From assembly GCF_932526225.1 (NCBI RefSeq), contig NC_064035.1, forward strand, positions 21,875,969 through 21,939,968: a stretch of 64,000 bases of DNA, in the 5' to 3' direction. Below the pieces are notes generated by a model that saw nothing but the letters and a program-made list of their open reading frames with translations, was not told the origin of the DNA and did not search any database. This document shows positions 1 to 10,896 of this stretch, in pieces. A program made the translations under genes and the position numbers. The stretch is from Nematostella vectensis (Eukaryota > Cnidaria > Anthozoa > Actiniaria > Edwardsiidae). Within the stretch, counting starts at the first letter, position 1, and each line of letters opens with the position of its first letter.

Positions 1-388
1 TGGAACTCCAAAGCTGTATGAGCATTTAAGTTGTCTGCAATTTTTTTACTTTGCCCCTTCCACTTGACCTAGCCTTGTGCTTGTAAGGTTGTAAAAGGAG
101 GACCTCCCTCGCCAAAGCAACATCATGGTTCTCCGTCCATTCCATCACTCCTAAAAAGGGAAATATAAGATTTTAGTTTTGCAATTCGGCCCTATGTAGC
201 GCTATTTTCGCGCTACTCGGGAGATCGGAGGGGACTTAATAAACAGTATTCTTCATCATATATCTTCATCATTAATATGTCTTCATCATAAAGGCAACAA
301 AATCTCTTTACGAATCTTAATCTTCCAAAGAACGGTTTTTGCTGCTTTTAAGATAAGGTGAGGTGAAAGACATGAATCAACTTCTAAT
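1..388. other. AT-rich sequence, no gene seen
   Basis: I see no coding region, RNA gene or clear repeat unit here. The stretch is AT-rich and leads into the hairpin element that starts at 389. Confidence 0.5.
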
Positions 389-583
389 GCCTAGTGCACA
401 CTAGCGACATAACGACATGGGCGCGCGTACTCTTATCTTCGACATAACGACATGGACATAACGACATAAGAGAAAAAACAATTTTTTTTCTTTTATGTCA
501 TCATGTCCATGTCGTTATGTCGGGCTAAACATAGTGCGCGCGCCCATGTCGTTATGTAGTTATGTTGCTAGTGTGCACTAGGC
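389..583. mobile_element. Small MITE with hairpin-forming inverted ends
   Basis: The two ends are inverted copies of each other: GCCTAGTGCACACTAGC on the left pairs with GCTAGTGTGCACTAGGC on the right. Further inside, CATAACGACATGG pairs with CCATGTCGTTATG. The 195-bp unit has no coding capacity and could fold into a long hairpin, which is typical of a non-autonomous DNA transposon (MITE). I could not define a convincing target-site duplication, so the superfamily is unknown. Confidence 0.75.
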
Positions 584-870
584 CTTAACAAAATTCTTAC
601 CATCTCTTCGATTTTTCCCTCTCCGCCGCTTTCATGGTCGCTTTTCTGTAAAATCCTGAATCATAGATCACAAAATAGCCCCAAAGCAATTATAATGAGT
701 TGCTGAATTTTGCCGGCTGAGAAATATACCTCAAAAGGTCATTTTTAATGAAAAAATACTCGAAGAAAGTCACCTTTCTAAAGAGGCGGTGAAAATGGGA
801 GGCGTCGCCGTCGCAACCAGAAACGAGACGGTCATGTGGCGTGACAGATATGTTAATTACGTTGCGAATT

Positions 871-1617
871 TTAGAAATTTACTTCCGGTCCGCCGCCTCG
901 AAGCCCGCCTTTACCGAATCTTAAGGTCCCTATTGCCTTGTCGATGCGGCGGGTGACCATCTTTAACTGGTGGGCGGACGGATGACTGAGTTGTATATGC
1001 AAGGCAGTCAGTAGACCATCGAGGGCCTGACGTGGGACAACTATGCATTCTCGGTTTGGTTGTAGAGGTTCGGTGCGTTTCACAACGAGTAAGCCGTCCT
1101 TAGCAATGGTCACGGCATTTAGGTAGCGTTTTACGTCCTTGACATTTGTTGTTTTTCTTGGAGGGGTGTGTTCCCTGTCGCAAATGGGCGTGTGTTCTAC
1201 GGACACGCGGATGGGCAGCCACGCTGCTCTGCTTGTGAAGGGGATTCGGGCTGCTCCCGAAGCTATGTCGGTGATTGACGTGTTACGGATAACAGACTCT
1301 TGGCTGTTGTTGATAAAGGTACAGATCTTGCAGGTCATAGCCTCGCAAGGTGGAGTGTGTCGGCTACAGAAGTCGGATGGTAAAATAGCTGCACCTGCTA
1401 CGTGTTGTACGTAAACCTGGTAGCGTTTGACAGTTGAGAGGAATGTATATACCCGTGGGCTTGCCGAGAACTCTCCTCGACAGAGATTTTGGTAAGCTTG
1501 AACGCAAGGTTTGCTGTCTGTAAGTACGCAAGTTTTGTTAGATGACTGTACTATGTATGGGCTGAAGTGTTTTGTAGCGGTAGCTATAGCGATGGCTTCG
1601 ACCTCGCATGGTAGCAC
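871..1617 (-). pseudogene. RNase H plus integrase zinc-binding fragment of retrotransposon pol
   Basis: The 248-codon frame starts like an RNase H domain of an LTR-retrotransposon polyprotein. It has an LTDSKP motif near residue 33 and the QHVAG...LPSDFCSR stretch that usually closes this domain around residues 70-86. The C-terminal part contains [10 protein letters not shown], the histidine half of an integrase HHCC zinc-binding domain. The frame then runs into unrelated GC-rich sequence and stops, so the integrase catalytic core is missing. Together with 1800-2111 and 2165-2443 it forms one dead pol gene. The product would have processed the RNA template during reverse transcription; this copy cannot. 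Confidence 0.65.
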
Positions 1618-1799
1618 GTGGATTGGTGACTTTGTAGCTTAGTGCTGAAGAAGCCGGCTAGGCGGATCTTCCCTGACCGCGTGACTTACATCGTCGCAGC
1701 AATGCTGGGTTTCCTCACAGCTCTATCTGTAACAATTTAGATGACGTCATCAGGCTTGGGCTTTCTTATCAACAGGGAAGGCGCCTAGTGACCAGGTTA

Positions 1800-2111
1800 T
1801 CACATCAGTTTAGGGTCGTCTAACGGGGGAAGAAGCGACGAGCAGTTTGAAATGACGCCGGCGAGAACCCCTATGAATGATTCCAAATTGCTGACTTTCT
1901 GAGGTGGAGAGCATTCGGAAAGTGCTTCGACGCAATGTGGACATGAGGCTATGGTTCCTTGGGACCACACCCAGCCCAAGGTGGTTCTGGACTTTGGGTT
2001 AGACGCTGACAGGCGAAGGCCGTTTTTCTGTAAGGCACTCAAGATTCCAGATGTTGAACAACTCGTCGGGAGGGTTTCCGCCGCAGTATAAGTCTTCAGC
2101 AAGCTTGTCAA
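1800..2111 (-). pseudogene. Reverse-transcriptase C-terminal fragment
   Basis: The 103-codon frame contains LSALQKNGLRLSASNPKS followed by TLGWVWSQGTI and a SPPQKVSNLESFIG segment ending in LLPPLDDPK. This is the thumb and tether region seen downstream of the catalytic aspartates in gypsy-like polymerases, where chain growth switches to RNase H. The fingers and palm, including the YxDD box, are absent. It lies between the protease piece at 2165-2443 and the RNase H piece at 871-1617, consistent with one element that has suffered an internal deletion. Confidence 0.6.
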
Positions 2112-2164
2112 CAGCTTGTCGTCAGCAAACTATGCCAAGACCAACCACGCCCTCTTGCAGTAGA

Positions 2165-2443
2165 TCACCAAGAACTGGCGGTCTCGGATCCGGGCATCCC
2201 TATTGCTGATCTGGTGTAAACTGGTGTACACGTCGCGCCACTGTCAATGGTAACGCGTACGGTATGATGGCCAAGAAATGCATCGCAGTAGGGGTATTGT
2301 TGCACCTGAACTAGGCGGCTGGCGTGCGCGTGGTGTGCGAGGTCATCGGGTGGGGGGTATTCGTCCTCCAATTCATCTTCGTCCTCTAGTAAAGTTCCGA
2401 TTTGTCTCGCTTTTGCCATATATTTCTTGTCGCACAGGACCAA
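2165..2443 (-). pseudogene. Retroviral-type aspartic protease fragment
   Basis: The 92-codon frame contains VTIDSGATC, matching the DSGA/T active-site signature of retropepsin-like aspartic proteases, which cleave the element's own polyprotein. An acidic linker (LLEDEDELEDEY) precedes it. The frame stops shortly after the active site, so the C-terminal half of the protease is missing. Its position and strand fit the same dead element as 871-2111. Confidence 0.6.
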
Positions 2444-2459
2444 TTAATGCTTCTGATAT

Positions 2460-3200
2460 CACTTGAGTTTATTTATCACCTTTATTTTCCAAATTATTAC
2501 TACCCAAAACAACTTTCAGTCGTAGGACTGCCATTGTGCAATTGCCTTTTGCCGTTCGCACTATCAACCTTTATTTAAATAGACGTATCTTTAGCAGATA
2601 CATTGTTCAAAGGTCAAACGTGGTTTTCCTGTCCATAGATGCAAGGGGGTGCACTGGCGAAGTCGTGACGTGATGTCATCCATGTTAACTCACTGAAACA
2701 GTCCTAGGGGAGAAACATGGTTGGTCTGTCCCAGTAGGCATTGGGGGATATGTGACATCAGGTTATTGTTGATGAATTGAATAAACGCATATTTTCCGAC
2801 AACAATAATGCTTTAAGACTACTAAAGCATTATATGAAGTGCAATTGTTCATGTGACGGCATTGAATAATTTAAATTAATGGGACAGATCAATGGTTAAT
2901 AATTTCACCCCCTTGACTTAAAAACTAAGTCAAAGTATGTTTATCACGTAGGGAGCAAAGCATTTATCCATTCAAATGATGTCATCGATGACTCCACAAA
3001 ACGTGGCTGTGCCATTGTACTCCTTGCCTCCTGGGACAGGTCAACCAAGTTTGGTCAACAGTTTCATTGATAAGAAATAGGTATTTTTGTTTTGATGACG
3101 TCGTCGATAAGGTCACATGACTTCCCAGTCCACGCCCCTTGCCTCTATTGACATGTCAACCAGGTGTAGTGCCATTCTTCTGAATAATCAGTCCAATAAA
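2460..3200. repeat. Diverged repetitive DNA related to the 9-10 kb array
   Basis: No gene is visible. Between about 2640 and 3200 there are blocks with TGATGTCATC, ACCAAGTTTGGT and CATGAC-like pieces that recall the repeat units at 9010-10140, but much more diverged. I infer common ancestry from shared word order only. Confidence 0.4.
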
Positions 3201-3239
3201 GGGATGAATCATCACTAAAGCGGTACATGAAGACTAAAG

Positions 3240-3560
3240 TATGGTATCTACTGTTAACTTTCTAATTGGGAATGCTGTTAGGCCTGTTACATCTATGACA
3301 TATTCTTTACAAAGACAAAGCTTTTCAGAATGTTTTAATACAAAATATGCCTAGCCGAACTTCTATAAAGGGACATAGGAATTGACCATTAGAATCAGAC
3401 AAATATTTCTGTCAATTTATAATTATATGGCTGTAATAAATTTAGGTAAGTTTAATCTCATTAAAAAGCCCTTCTTATTATGAGGGGAGCAGAATACCGG
3501 ACACCTTAATCCCTCTAAAACTACAGTGCCTCATTCAGTCAACACAAAATGGTGTTCATT
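3240..3560 (+). repeat. Remnant of the palindromic element family at 51-62 kb
   Basis: The stretch 3255-3420 follows 54505-54660 in the same word order: GGAATGCTGTTA, CAAAGC, GAACTTCTATAAA, GAATTGACCATTAGA. The stretch 3455-3560 matches 61780-61880 (TCTCATTAAAAA, TCAACACAAAA, TGCTGGCT). So a broken copy of the same transposon family sits just upstream of the exon at 3672. Confidence 0.6.
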
Positions 3561-3671
3561 GCTGGCTTTGCTTTCACAATCTCCAGCTGTTTTTTTTTTT
3601 AACACATTTTGTTGTTTTCTTTGTAGAGGAGAAAATGTAATTAAATACTAATCTCTTTTTATATTCCACAG

Positions 3672-3957
3672 TATCGGGTTTATACAGCATTTCTTCAAAG
3701 AAACCCCAAATCTTCAGCCTCTAGTTGGCCTGGTGCCCTCTCCGATGGTCGTTGCTGCTTACTTTGCCTCTGCCGTCATAACCATTGCTTCTGAGATTCT
3801 GTTGTGCTGTGATCATGGATGGGGATATCGTATACTGCATATTGCTATTGGCGCCGCTTGTCTATTTTTCACAGGGATGATAGTATTCTTCAAAGAAACA
3901 GCTTTAAAAGGCTTTGTGTTACAACAAATGCTTGGAGTTAAAAAAAAAGTTGAATAG
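3672..3957 (+). CDS. Putative terminal exon of a small ER membrane protein
   Basis: A pyrimidine-rich tract ending in CCACAG at about 3671 looks like a splice acceptor and is followed by an open frame to the TAG at 3955-3957. The last 74 residues (from the ATG at 3733) include two hydrophobic segments, VVAAYFASAVITIASEILL and ILHIAIGAACLFFTGMIVFF, each long enough to span a membrane. The protein ends in KKVE, which fits the KKXX dilysine signal that retrieves membrane proteins to the endoplasmic reticulum. AT-rich sequence follows. I do not recognise the family. It could be a host gene's last exon or a retained pseudo-exon; upstream exons are not evident in the window. Confidence 0.5.
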
Positions 3958-5475
3958 AAGGATATATGTCACAGATAATTTATTGATATTTACCTTTGAT
4001 TAGATTTCATTAGCACCCTGAAACCACCCTGGAGACTATGATTCATTTTACTTATGGAATTTGCTTGAGTGATCTGGGCCATCTGACTGGTAACCTTTTT
4101 TTCAAATTAAAAACAAGCTGTAATTCCAGCTTATTTAACCGTCATAGTTACCAGTGCCGCCACCTTTTTGTATCAATTTCGAATCCAAATTGTCTTATTA
4201 AAATCTTATTAAACAAGTATCCTTGTCCTCCTTTGTGAGCGGAAGAGGATAGCCAATTCATAGATCATATTTGCTGACCCTGCATTCAAGGCACAAACAC
4301 ATGCTTGAAACGCAAATTACCGTTGTGCAACAAATGTTGCATACAACATACTGTCCGGTAATAATTATATTTCCATAGCTGCACCCAGTAGCATTCATTA
4401 TTTTTCAAATTGCGACAATAATGAAATCTTAGCAGTAACTGGGAATGAATCCTAACAGATATATATTTTTCATCTTTAGTGTAGTTGAGCATAGGTCACT
4501 TTTTCAGGCCCTTTTATAAACTGGAAGTTTGTTGCGAAAGCACGAAAAGACTGCAAAAAGTTGGAAGGTTCAGGCAGGGAGAACGTAAATACTGGCAAAG
4601 AGTCTAGGATGGCTAAGGCACCTAGACTCAAATATCCTAAAAGGAATTACAGAATGTCCCTATTTTTTTTTCCATAGACTGGACTGCTAGAAAAACTATA
4701 GAAAAACAATACTACAAAGCTTCTTGGGTCAGAAGCAACAAATCATAGGACAGCTACACCAGCACACAATATGATGGGCGATTTGACAAACAATTGATGT
4801 GAATATATTTTAAGGGAACAATATGTACAGCTACATACCTTTATCTTAAACAGTACTTGTATATAAATAACAAACATTACTAATTAATATAAAAATAAGT
4901 ATAGTGGCTATATTTTGTACAATGGGTAAAATAACATGGTCACCATATGTACACCATATACAAGTCTCAATACCTTCTGAGTCAAGGTCTGTACATGCTA
5001 TATACAGTATATGGGCTGGACCGGGGACTTTCATAAAAATGAGAATAATCCGCGCCGCGCCTCCCAGCCCGTTTTCCGTAGTTTTTCGTAGACTCCCAAC
5101 GCCTAGGGTGTACCGTCTGGGGGCCTAAGGGGCACGAAGGGGTGTTATAGGGGTCGCTTTCATAGGGGATGGCCCCGCATGCCTGTCCGTTTTCGGTAGT
5201 ATCGTGCGGGGAGCAAGGGGGGACCTAAAATGATAACAGGGTGGCTGGCCCCCCTTGTGTGGTAACATGTGGAGACCTAACACCCTCGTCTGTCCTATGG
5301 TATACCGAGCATTCGAGAATGGGGTGCGGAAAAGATTAACGCAGGTGGCTGACAATCGACCATGCACGTGCCAATCTCCGGGGCGAAGGCATAAGCGCCG
5401 GTGTTTACCAGGGTATACAAGATCTTTGGGAGGCGGAAGTCATTGCTCCAAAGCAGGTTATGCAGGGGCCTGATG
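3958..5475. other. Intergenic sequence, no gene recognised
   Basis: From 3958 to about 5030 the sequence is AT-rich and holds only short frames without recognisable motifs. From about 5040 to 5475 it turns GC-rich, and again no convincing coding frame, rRNA or tRNA was recognised. The GC-rich block adjoins the 3' end of the non-LTR remnant at 5476-6277 and may belong to its 3' untranslated region. Confidence 0.4.
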
Positions 5476-6277
5476 ATGGCTCAGTGTGGTGGGTCGCGCA
5501 CGAGCGAGTGTTGCCACCGGTGGTTTAAATTAACGTTACAGACTCTTTACGGTCGTTGGGAAGGCTCCCGCAGAGCCATTGGCGCCGATCCTAGGAGAAA
5601 GGGCGCTCGGAGCACAAGATTGGTGGGTCATTAATGTTTGGCGACTACTAAGTGTTTGGATCTGTGCCCTTTCCAGGGCGTCATTGTATGCCACACCCGG
5701 CCAGATGATGCGAAGGGCTCGCTTCTGAACTGACTCGATGATGTTACTAAGATAAACAGGGAGGTCAGCGTACACCAGAGGCATATTCAATTATGGACCG
5801 TATTAAGCTACAATAAATGGATACAATATTACTTGCTGCAACATCGCTTTTTCTTAGTTGCCTTCGGGCAAGCATACGCCTGTTAGCTTTCTTCAGCTAA
5901 AAGTCGCAGTGTACGCCCCAAGAAAGGTCGTCAGACAATTAAACTCCGAGTGACTTGAACGACAAGACTTTCTCTCTGATGGTTCCGCCTGTTACAATAG
6001 GACGGGGCACACAACTATTATACTGAAGAAAGCTAATAGTCATGGTCTTGCACTTAGCTGGATTAAGGCGCATATTATTTGTCTCTGGACCACGCCTCAA
6101 CAGCGGAGACCGCGCCTTGTAAATCATCGCTGGAGCTTCGTGGTAACTCTGAGCAATGGTCGTGTCGTCCACGTACTTCCATGTGAGCGCGTCAACTTTG
6201 AGATTATTTATCATTAACAAAAACAGCCAGACCCCAGTTTGGTTCCCTGAGGCACCCCGGCGGGGAGATTGCCCCAC
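5476..6277 (-). pseudogene. Non-LTR retrotransposon reverse transcriptase remnant
   Basis: Two minus-strand frames (5939-6277 and 5536-5790), with a frame-broken linker between them, make up the palm and C-terminal part of a non-LTR reverse transcriptase. The first contains TGVWLFLLMINNLKVDA followed by WKYVDDTTIA, the YVDD catalytic box. The linker reads as DLSWGVHC. The second contains LPVYLSNIIESVQKRALRII, the conserved stretch downstream of the polymerase in Jockey/CR1-like elements. The N-terminal reverse-transcriptase motifs and the endonuclease are missing and there are stops, so this is a dead 5'-truncated insertion. Confidence 0.7.
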
Positions 6278-6722
6278 TCTGACAAACAGTCAGCTGACAT
6301 CGCATGGAATCACACGTGTTAAGAGATAAATCGTGTATTGATGTATAAAATGTATGGCGGATGGCTATGGATCAAATAATGACTTGTGTTATACGGATTA
6401 TTAAGCAAATGATAATAAAGGATGATATTTTGTTTTCCTAGCATACATAGCCTTACACGCGCACATATCCACACACAAGACACATTAGGATTTATATACA
6501 AAGTGGTATATTGACGTTTTAACCCTTGTTCGGTAGGATTACCTCACAAGCGTTTTGTCATAATGGCAATCGCCCTCGTTGCCATCGGGCTAAAGTAGAT
6601 CGTTCTCCCGGGCTTAGGTTTCCATCCAGGGGACTGCAATTCCCGAGTTAATGCCAATTTCCTGTTTTTGAAATGATTGCAACAAGTTTTAAAAAAGGCA
6701 AGAACTCGAATTTGACCCGGTA

Positions 6723-7505
6723 ATGGCATGTCAGAACGCAAAAATGCGTACTTCAAAGTGGATACTCCTGGACGGAGCCCCAGGCACAGTAGACTCTAGG
6801 TCGTTGTTTGAGGACTTTCTAGATGTTCTAGATGGGAATGTAAAAAAGATAACTATAATATTGTTCCGGGATCCAGAGACTTTTAGAGCGGGGGAGCTAC
6901 ACAAGCATTATAGTGCTTGGGTAGCAATTCTGTATGACAACGAGAAAGGTGAGCAGATTTTACAATGGATTAAAGATGTTGTAGAAATTAAAGATTTCAT
7001 GAAGCCGTTTAAAGGGTAATTAAGCGTGTCAAATATGACAGCAAAATATCCCCCGGAAAAAGATTTCGACAATCAAGCTTCTTGTGGAGATTTCACTCAC
7101 TTTATTTCAAAAACCCTTGAAGAGCGCCTGCAGACTGGTGCAGTTCGTATGTGGGGAAAGTTTGGAGAGGTACCCGCACCAAATTTGTTGCTTCTTTTGA
7201 CCGTAGAACCTTTGAAACCAAGGTTGTGCGTAGATGCAAGGTTTCTTAACTTATGGATGAGGGACACCCCCTTTTCGTTGGATACGTTTAAGGATGTGCC
7301 TCGCTATATATCCCTGGATTCGCGGATGTCGAAAATAGACGACAAATCTGGGTATGACCATGTCTCGTTGACTGATGAATCCATGCAGTATTTTGGAATT
7401 AGATGGGGAGACTGGTGGCTAGTTCGTGCAACCCTTCCGTTTGGTTGGGGAGAACTCGCCATTTGTATTTCAGACAATAGGCTTGGCAGCGACGAATTAT
7501 TTTAG
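6723..7505 (+). pseudogene. DIRS-like reverse transcriptase, N-terminal and palm region
   Basis: Two adjoining frames (6723-7019 and 7026-7505), separated by a stop, carry a leader ending HYSAWVAIL...ILQWIKDVVEI and then the reverse-transcriptase fingers and palm. KPRLCVDARFLNLWMRDTPF and KIDDKSGYDHVSL are hallmark strings of DIRS-like polymerases; the aspartates in DDKSGYDHV correspond to motif A. WWLVRATLPFGW follows as motif B. The frame then degenerates before the catalytic YxDD box. The enzyme would copy element RNA into DNA; this copy is interrupted and truncated. Confidence 0.75.
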
Positions 7506-7560
7506 GGGCTTGGGAATTGCATGTTCCCTTTAAATAGACGATCGTCTAAACGGAGGAATC

Positions 7561-8460
7561 TTGTCTAATAATGGATCTTGGTCCAAGCCAGTAGGAAAGA
7601 GGGATGCGGTTTTTAGTCAAAATTCAGCCGAAGCTGCTTTATATATTGTTTGTCGGCTACTTCTCCAACTGAGATATTGTTTAGGCCTCAAGAAGTTTGT
7701 TTTGACACCAGTGAACTTTATTACATTTTTGCGATTGGAAGTAAATTCCGTGTTACAGGCTTTTCAAATCCCAACAAGTAAGAAGGTGTCGTTTGCCCGC
7801 GTTGAGAGAGAATATTTTGTAATCCCGCTTAAAACACTGCAAAGATTCATGGAAAAGGCTATATCGTTTTCAATCGCATTTCCAGGTAGCGAATGTTTTA
7901 TACGGGAGATGGCAACTTGACTGGTATAGTGCCTTCAAGTGGGTTGGTGAGAATGACCACAGCGCTCAAGGAGGAGATTACATTTTGGAGGTTTTTGGAT
8001 GATTGGACTAACCATGTTCCATGGCAAATGAAAAAACATGTGGCGATAACAATCTCTACAGATGCATCGCAATCGAGATGGGCATGAGTCATTCACCAAC
8101 AGCCTATGCATATCGTGCTAGGAGATTTCTGGGAAGGTCACGTGGCATCAGAAAGTATATGTTAAGGAAATATGGGCGGTAGCTAAGGTGCTTGAAGCGT
8201 TGCCTTGTTCTTTTCGTGACTGCCGAGTGAATGTGCAAGTTGATAATCAGGCACTTATACATACTTGGAAGGGTCGTGGAGGTCGCGCCCAAGGCATGTA
8301 TTCAGTAGCTAAGAAGATTGGTTCGGGAGGAACAGTTACAGGCGAGGATAACTCCTACCCAAGCTCAGCCGTTTTATATTGCGACCTGCTAGCTTTTGGG
8401 ACATATATTGTTAAACAGATGGTGAAGGGTGATATCTTGTCTAAAGAAATGTATATTTAA
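7561..8460 (+). pseudogene. DIRS-like reverse transcriptase thumb and RNase H remnants
   Basis: Frames at 7561-7920, 7893-8087 and 8188-8460 overlap or abut in different phases and follow the reverse transcriptase. The first contains RYCLGLKKFVLTPVNFITFLRLEVNS, cut here across the thumb region. The second holds ISTDASQSRWA, an RNase H TDAS start. The third has VNVQVDNQALIHTW, the second RNase H aspartate region. The phase changes show frameshift decay. No ATG-initiated complete product can be proposed. Confidence 0.6.
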
Positions 8461-8673
8461 GCAGGAGATCAGGCTTATTTTAAGACGTTATTCTTTGCTG
8501 GTGATCGGGGGGAGATCTTGGGAAGTTGAAGACTGAGGAAATGTTATTTTTTTCCTCAAAAGAAGGGGTTTGTTATTTAACCATGTTTTGACCAAGCCTC
8601 TTAGGGATGGGACTACAATCGTTTTTCTTTAAAACGTTCTCTAGTAATTTAGATCTCTGTCCGGTTTCAGCAA

Positions 8674-8971
8674 TTGGAATATACATTGCTCTGTGATGCT
8701 ATAAAGATACCGATACGCCATTTATTTAGACCCCTCTCTCCCCAGGGATTTGTTCAGTCTTTGCCGTTTAATTCATCGGCTGCACAGGGTCGGTTAAATT
8801 TGTATGTACAAAAACTTCCGCATGTGTTTGGAAATAGGAAAGTAACTGTACGGTTTGCGCAATGAATGTGTTATATCGTTGACAATGGCGGGAGCAGATA
8901 TCCAGACAGTAATGGATCATGTTGGTTGGATGACCTCTTCTATGGTTCACCATTATATTAAGCTAAATTAG
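8674..8971 (+). pseudogene. Tyrosine recombinase C-terminal domain
   Basis: The frame starting at 8674 and its frame-shifted continuation to the TAG near 8971 encode GRLNLYVQKLPHVFG, then SLTMAGADIQTVMDHVGW and HHYIKLN. The order conserved GW followed by HHY matches the active-site HxxxW...Y region of phage-integrase-type tyrosine recombinases, with the final tyrosine as nucleophile. The catalytic arginine boxes upstream are missing or unreadable. In DIRS-like elements this enzyme inserts the circular DNA copy. Confidence 0.65.
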
Positions 8972-9009
8972 GTGTAAGGATAATGTTGTGCTTGGGATTT
9001 GGTATAGTA

Positions 9010-10140
9010 CAAATGACACCTATCAAGTTTGGTTGTTATACAATGTTTCTTTCGCGAGATATGAATGTTTTCTACATTGACGTCACAATCACGTGACCAC
9101 ATTGGAGCCCCCCCCTTGACACCAACATGACACCTCCGAGTTTGGTTGCCATACGATGTTTCCCTCGTGAAATATAAATATTCTTTTTATTTTGATGAAG
9201 TCAGCATATTTTGCTTCTAGTGACGTCATTGATGACGTCACAATCACGTGATAATATTGGTGCACCCCCCTTGACACATCCATGATACATACCAAGTTTG
9301 GTTGTCATATGATGTTTCGTTTAGGAGATATGAATAAAGATACGACATCGGGATAATGTTGCTTAAAGTGACGTCATCGATGACGTCATGCATCACGTGA
9401 CCATATCTTGGCACCCCCCTTGACACATACATGACACCTACCAAGTTTGGTTGTTATACAATGTTTCTTTCACGAGATATGAATGTTTTCTACATTGATG
9501 ACGTCACAATCACGTGACCACATTGGAGCACCCCCTTTGACACCAACATGACACCTACCGAGTTTGGTTGCCATACGATGTTTCCCTCGTGAAATATAAA
9601 TATTCTTTTTATTTTAATGAAGTCAGCATATTTTGCTTCTAGTGTCGTTCATCGATGACGTCACAATCACGTGACTATATTGGTGCAATCCCTTGACAGC
9701 TTCATGACACACCAAGATAGGTTTATATATGATTTTTTGTTTAGGAGATATGAATATAGATACGACATCGGGATAGTTTTGCTTAAAGTCACGTCATCGA
9801 TGACGTCATGCATCACGTGACCATATCTTGGCACCGCCTTGACACATACATGACACCTACCAAGTTTGGTTGTTATACAATGTTTCTTTTACGAAATATG
9901 AATGTTTTTGCTTTTAATCACGTTTTTTTGCTTTAAGTGACGTCATCGATGACGTTACACCACACGTGACCATATTGTTGCACCCCCTTGACACATACCA
10001 AGTTTGGTTGCAATACGATGTTTCCATCGTGCTTCTAGTGACGTCATCGATGACGTCACAAACCAGGTGACCACAGTTTTGCACCTCCCTAGACACATGC
10101 ATGACACCTGCCAAGTTTGGTTGTCATACGATGCTTTTTG
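9010..10140. repeat. Array of about nine CRE/E-box-rich repeat units
   Basis: The phrase ACCAAGTTTGGTTG or a variant recurs near 9022, 9138, 9294, 9439, 9557, 9714, 9861, 10008 and 10115. Units also carry the palindromic GTGACGTCATCGATGACGTCA, a nearby CACGTGA and CCCCCTTGACACATAC. Unit lengths of about 118, 157 and 145 bp recur, giving a higher-order period near 420 bp for at least two cycles. Open frames here are short and are by-products of the repeat. TGACGTCA is the CREB/ATF consensus and CACGTG an E-box; any regulatory role is inference. Confidence 0.8.
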
Positions 10141-10220
10141 GGGACGGACGGAAATCGCGTCACCAAAACTCGAGTCGATGGGTTACCAATATTTGTTACT
10201 ATATTTTTCTTATATTCCAC

Positions 10221-10701
10221 CAGGGGCTCATAAGTAGGGGCAATAATCTGCATTATAGAAGTGTCACGGCGTTTCCTAGGATCAGGCTATTTTTAGACAC
10301 GCGCGCACGGAACGGGCCAATCAGCTACGTTGACGTTGGTCGCGCGCGCTAGTGACGTGAGGCTGCACGCGCAAATTTCAGTTAGGAAGAATATTTCTTT
10401 ATCCATCATCCGTCGGTTTTGTTTGTTCAACAAAATAATTGCAAGCCAGAATTTAAATTCGTAGATAAAGTTGGATTCATTATTGAAGAAGAGAACAACA
10501 AAAGTCAAAGTACCGAAGAGAAAACATAGTTTTTTTGTCTGAGACTGCGCGTGCAGTTGAGCTCAGCCAAAACGTAAGCACTAAGGTCGCCCTGATTGGC
10601 TAATCCGCGCGTCTAAAAATAGCCTGATCCTAGGAAACGCCGTGACACCTATATAATACAAGAATGTGATGAAGTTGATTGCCCTTACTTATGAGCCCCT
10701 G
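10221..10701. mobile_element. MITE with long inverted ends (CAGGGGCTC family)
   Basis: The left end CAGGGGCTCATAAGTAGGGG is mirrored on the right by CTTATGAGCCCCTG. Further in, GTGTCACGGCGTTTCCTAGG and TAGACACGCGCG pair with CGCGCGTCTA and CCTAGGAAACGCCGTGACAC, so the inverted ends are roughly 80 bp. The 481-bp unit has no gene. Termini starting CAGGGG suggest a hAT-like relative, but the flanking 8 bp do not match, so the superfamily is unproven. Confidence 0.8.
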
Positions 10702-10896
10702 ATACCACTTTTTTTTAGGTATGGCGCTCCGCTAAAATAGATAGCCACCATTTCTGACTTTCGTACACCAATAGATCGCCAGCATTCCCTTTGTCTTGTG
10801 GTCAGCTGAGCGAGGCGGTGTCAGAAATAACCGATGCTGGCGCTGTTTGTACGTGGCTTAATTTACCATGCCAACGTTCTATTGATTTTCTTCTAG

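Larger units (their letters stand above)
871..2443 (-). mobile_element. Decayed LTR retrotransposon (pol remnants)
   Basis: Three minus-strand open segments line up in the order protease, end of reverse transcriptase, RNase H and integrase zinc-binding region, as expected for the pol gene of a gypsy-type or related LTR retrotransposon. Most of the reverse transcriptase is missing between the first and second segments, and frame changes separate all three. I see no LTRs flanking it. The broad assignment is firm; the clade is not. Confidence 0.7.
6723..8971 (+). mobile_element. DIRS/Ngaro-type tyrosine-recombinase retrotransposon (degraded)
   Basis: In order on the plus strand this stretch holds an N-terminal leader, a DIRS-like reverse transcriptase, RNase H, and the C-terminal half of a tyrosine recombinase. 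That order (RT-RH-YR) is characteristic of DIRS and Ngaro elements, which integrate with a recombinase and not a DDE integrase. Several frameshifts and stops interrupt it. I did not find split direct repeats or inverted termini, so element borders are approximate. Confidence 0.75.

Noticed and set aside
5040..5475. rRNA or tRNA cluster suggested by GC-rich sequence
   Set aside because: No conserved rRNA core words or cloverleaf arrangement could be found by eye.
8188..8460. Independent gene in the DIRS-like region
   Set aside because: Its VQVDNQALIHTW motif and position fit the RNase H of the surrounding retrotransposon.
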